Shown here piece after piece: positions 60,950 through 64,000 of a stretch of 64,000 nucleotides of DNA (its first letter is position 1; the number at the start of each line of letters is the position of its first letter). Position numbers and translations under genes: made by a program. The notes under the pieces are model-generated. The model was given only the letters and a program-made list of their open reading frames with translations. It was not told where the DNA came from and did no database searches. The stretch is taken from positions 6,022,897-6,086,896 of the forward strand of contig SFZH01000008.1 of the NCBI GenBank assembly GCA_021234535.1, given 5' to 3'. The DNA comes from Stichopus chloronotus (taxonomy: Eukaryota; Echinodermata; Holothuroidea; Aspidochirotida; Stichopodidae).

Positions 60950-61425
60950 AGGTAAAATGTGTCTTCTACACTGCTACAGGCTAAGCAGCAATAGATCCGA
61001 TAAAAATGTGGGAACGTTTACTTTTAATGGGCTACATAATAAAACCCCATCAATTTTTAGAGATCTTTTTAGCTTGCGCTCTACTTGTTATCCGTACTCC
61101 AGTCGTGCTCCGGCGAATCAGCTTTCCAAACCCCTATGTAGGCTTAGGTCTTCACAACTCAGTCTTAGATTTATAGGTCCAAAACTCTGGAATACTCTAT
61201 CCCCAGAGATTACTAAGTGTAAAACTGTTTTTAGTTTTAAAAGAAAGCTAAAATCTTATTTCAATGATTGCAAACTACCTTTGATTTTCTTTTCCTCTAT
61301 CTTTTCAGTGCATTTTTAAGTCGATTGTTTTTATTTCCTCGTGTTTGTTTTTTTCCCTTTAGTTCTGAATATGTTCTGTTCTTGTCTTTTCTAATGTTAA
61401 AATAAAGTTACACTGAACTGAATTC
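60950..61425 (+). pseudogene. 3' end of a non-LTR retrotransposon (LINE), truncated
   Basis: A frame at 60957-61319 reads RSSQLSLRFIGPKLWNTLSP followed by EITKCKTVFSFKRKLKSYF. This is the pattern usually found at the C-terminal end of LINE reverse-transcriptase polyproteins after the polymerase domain. The sequence then has a short 3' tail with AAAATAAAGTTACACTGAAC. The polymerase itself is missing, so this is a 5'-truncated, dead copy. The clade (CR1/L2-like) is only a guess. Confidence 0.65.
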
Positions 61426-61429
61426 GTCG

Positions 61430-63530
61430 CATACTTCTGGATCCCGCAAACATTGTGAGTCAATCTTCATGATGATGGTTTATTTCATTATTTTTGTTTT
61501 TTCCTTTTGGTTTTACTGGATGAGGTATGACACACTGAACGTAAACTCGACAAGGAAATAAAATCCCGCAGACATCTCATAATGTTCCATCGTATGCATG
61601 GAACATTGTTCTCTGTTACATCAAGACAGGTGTACTTGCAGAAGGATTTAAGTGCATACCATTTTCTGAACTCTCCACCTCTACCTCCCCAGTTCAGGGA
61701 AGCTTTCTAATTTATACATTGGGGAGGAAATTCTTTCAAGTCAACAGGGTACACAGTTTAGATGAACTTTTCATCCCAGGGAGCGACATACTCCAAATCA
61801 CGGGAAAACAGAGAACTTTACAGTTTACCGTCTTCTTTAATAGTTGCACGATTAACAAGATTTATCACTAAAAAAAACCCACAAAGAAATTAAAAAGAAA
61901 AAGATGAGTGAGAAACTTTTCCCAATATGGGTGAAAATGATAAATATGGTCTCTTCGGAAGTCACGGATTTTAAAGAAATTTCTACTTGATTAACCGCAT
62001 TAGGCCCTGGTCTAATATTTGTGACGTTATTAAATCAACTATTTGAACATCCTTTGCATTTCCTTTAAAATAATACTTCAACACTTATTGCGACGTGATT
62101 TTAAGTCCACTCCACGCGGATAAGCTCAATATTTTGATGGTGTCAATTTTCAAGGTTAATCACATAATTCCAAAGAACTGGGGTTTTTGGTGGTAACTTG
62201 CAGGTGTTATAACCAGAGCAGTCAGTCTTGCTACAAACAGCAATTTAAGAAAAAACTTGGTGTGGTCTTTGAAGTGACTAAAAACCTATACCCTTTCATC
62301 TGCACCACTGGAATATTCCTTTAAGTCTGCCAACTGGTGTTTTTCGTCGTTTCGCATAATTCAGCTGCAAGCTGTTACCCTTAAACCCATTCTTTAAAGG
62401 TCTGGTGACATGAAAATGACATTTTGAGGTATTGGGTGCATTAGGCATTCAAAATGTTGAAAATAGCCACAAATTGCGTCAAAATCCGTCAAAAATTGAC
62501 AAATTTACAGGCAAATTAGTGTCTCACAGCTGTGTCATGAATAAACATTGGCTAAATATGCAAATTTGTGATGTCAGGAGAGGGACTCCCAGGATATGTC
62601 GTATGTTAATCCTTTGTTTCTGTAACCTTTATTTCAAGGTCATTTGAGAATTTTATATGCCAAGAGGGTTTTATTTTGGAAGCAAGTGTTTTCTCCTTCA
62701 AAAATATCGATATCACGCACCAATGTGATACTCAGTAATTAAGTAATTAAGAGGAAAAATATATAGGGTTAACAAAAGAAAAGCTGACACTGTGCAACAC
62801 TCCACGTCATCTGTTTTGCATTTTCCTTCAAACTTTGAAAAGTCATATCTCAAAAACGGTAATAGATATAAACAAAATTTCAACGGATTTTCACTGAGGG
62901 TTTTACTTTGTAATGTTTGCATGAAGGAAGCTCTTTTTTGGAAGCATGTCACACGTCCTTTAAATCACCTTGAGATTTTATATGACGGACGCCCAATATA
63001 TGCTGACGTAGATTTCTTCATATCACACGGGAGCTATTTCCTAGTTGTTGGAATGGAAATTTATTATGTGGATTTGAGCTACCTATATCAATAATAAATG
63101 ATACAACCTAGTCCTTTCGTCCATACACACTGGATGAGTATCAGTTTCATGAAATTTCACGAAATAAATTAATATTTGCAAAAAAAAAACAAAAAAAACG
63201 AGTGTATAAAACTGTTGTAAAAACGGCACCCAGTATTTGCCATGCCACCGTTTGAGAGTGTGTAGTATCATGTCGTGTGATATCATACGTCATGATATAC
63301 AAGACATTGGTGTTACTTTGTCGATCGCTCATGAACATTGTTGCCATGTTGTTAATCGTGTAACCTGTTCACGTGGTTCGCTTTCGATAAAAAAGGTGGT
63401 TACTTTACGAACTCAAAGTTTCTTTTAGAATTTAAGAATACCCCGCCTTTCCATTCAGAGGGTCTTTTTTTTCAGAGGGTCTTTTTTTTGCAAGTGGAGT
63501 CTGAACCGCAGTCGAGCAAGGGACAACAAA
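61430..63530. other. Intergenic DNA with copy B of the 0.5-kb dispersed repeat
   Basis: Apart from the repeat at 62405-62935 and a duplicated CAGAGGGTCTTTTTTTT near 63456-63488, nothing is recognised. No gene is seen. Confidence 0.5.
62405..62935 (+). repeat. Dispersed 0.5-kb repeat, copy B
   Basis: This is the second copy of the family at 52790-53290, in the same orientation, colinear over about 500 bases with many small indels. The last third, around TTTGAAAAGTCATATCTCAA and AAAACGG, is the best conserved. Confidence 0.8.
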
Positions 63531-63589
63531 GTCAATGATACAATAGAGAGCGCTAATCAACTTTACAATCAACTTAACAATAACTTTGA

Positions 63590-63815
63590 CGTCACTGCGA
63601 CTCGAGTTGTATTAGGTGCGTTCGACTGGGCGACTCGAGTAACTCGAGTGACTCGAGAAAGCGTTCGACTGGTCGAAACGTCATTGAAACGTCACATATC
63701 GAACCACGTGACGTAATTTACGCCGCAGTTGAAGAAGCGTCTAGTCCAAACAAATAATGGCGACACACAAAATCCAACTACCGTCGGGGGCCGAAAAGTG
63801 CCCGTTGTGAAAAAA
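63590..63815 (+). promoter_or_regulatory. CpG-rich candidate promoter at the right edge
   Basis: CpG density rises sharply here. There are three ACTCGAG repeats (63632-63657), a doubled GAAACGTCA (63675-63694) and an overlapping E-box and CRE-like site, CACGTGACGTAA, at 63705-63716. An ATGGCG at 63757 opens only a 17-codon frame. This could be the promoter and 5' UTR of a gene off the right edge. Orientation and function are inferred. Confidence 0.3.
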
Positions 63816-64000
63816 TGGTAAAAAACCATACCTGTCATTACGACTGAGAGTATTTACGAAGAAGCGTTCAGGTCAAATTGCACACCTACTTGCGTGTTTC
63901 CTACTGTTGTATCACTAGAGAATGAACTTATCACTTAACCAGTGTGTGTGTTACTTGACTAAGTTAGTTTTACATTCAAACGCGTCAAAGTAAGATGTGC

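Overview
The window looks like an intron-rich, AT-rich genome of an invertebrate animal. GT-AG introns interrupt all four recognisable genes, coding DNA is a small minority, and the rest is packed with dispersed and tandem repeats. The proteins resemble animal orthologues closely, and the spread of repeat types would suit a marine deuterostome such as an echinoderm. The phylum is a guess and cannot be fixed from the sequence alone.

Layout. (1) 387-4216, + strand: last four coding exons of a class IA PI3-kinase p110 catalytic subunit, beta/delta type; the rest of the gene lies off the left edge. (2) 4217-12256: 3' flank and intergenic DNA with two small local duplications. (3) 17547-12257, - strand: a complete two-exon xyloside xylosyltransferase (XXYLT1-like, GT8). 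Its 3.9-kb intron holds a tandem array of about 17 units rich in nuclear-receptor half-sites. (4) 17548-26656: a repeat-rich gap with an 18-bp minisatellite, an AT-rich TTAATCAA block, and several non-autonomous DNA transposons. (5) 26657-33726, + strand: a complete eight-exon PP2C phosphatase of the ILKAP type. (6) 52111-35524, - strand: the eight body exons of a GPI-anchored alkaline phosphatase with every metal ligand and the serine nucleophile present. A ninth, signal-peptide exon is only tentatively placed at 55181-55040. (7) 52112-64000: repeats, transposon remnants, a LINE 3' end, and a CpG-rich possible promoter at the right edge.

The genes are not an operon and do not form one pathway. 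PIK3CB and XXYLT1 converge, XXYLT1 and ILKAP diverge, and ILKAP and the phosphatase converge with 1.8 kb between stop codons. I saw no prokaryotic-style system, CRISPR array or tRNA gene. The most unusual feature is the repeat family whose units carry four TGACCT half-sites spaced 4, 4 and 1 (DR4-DR4-DR1). It fills the XXYLT1 intron and recurs in shorter runs in ILKAP and alkaline phosphatase introns and in right-hand intergenic DNA.
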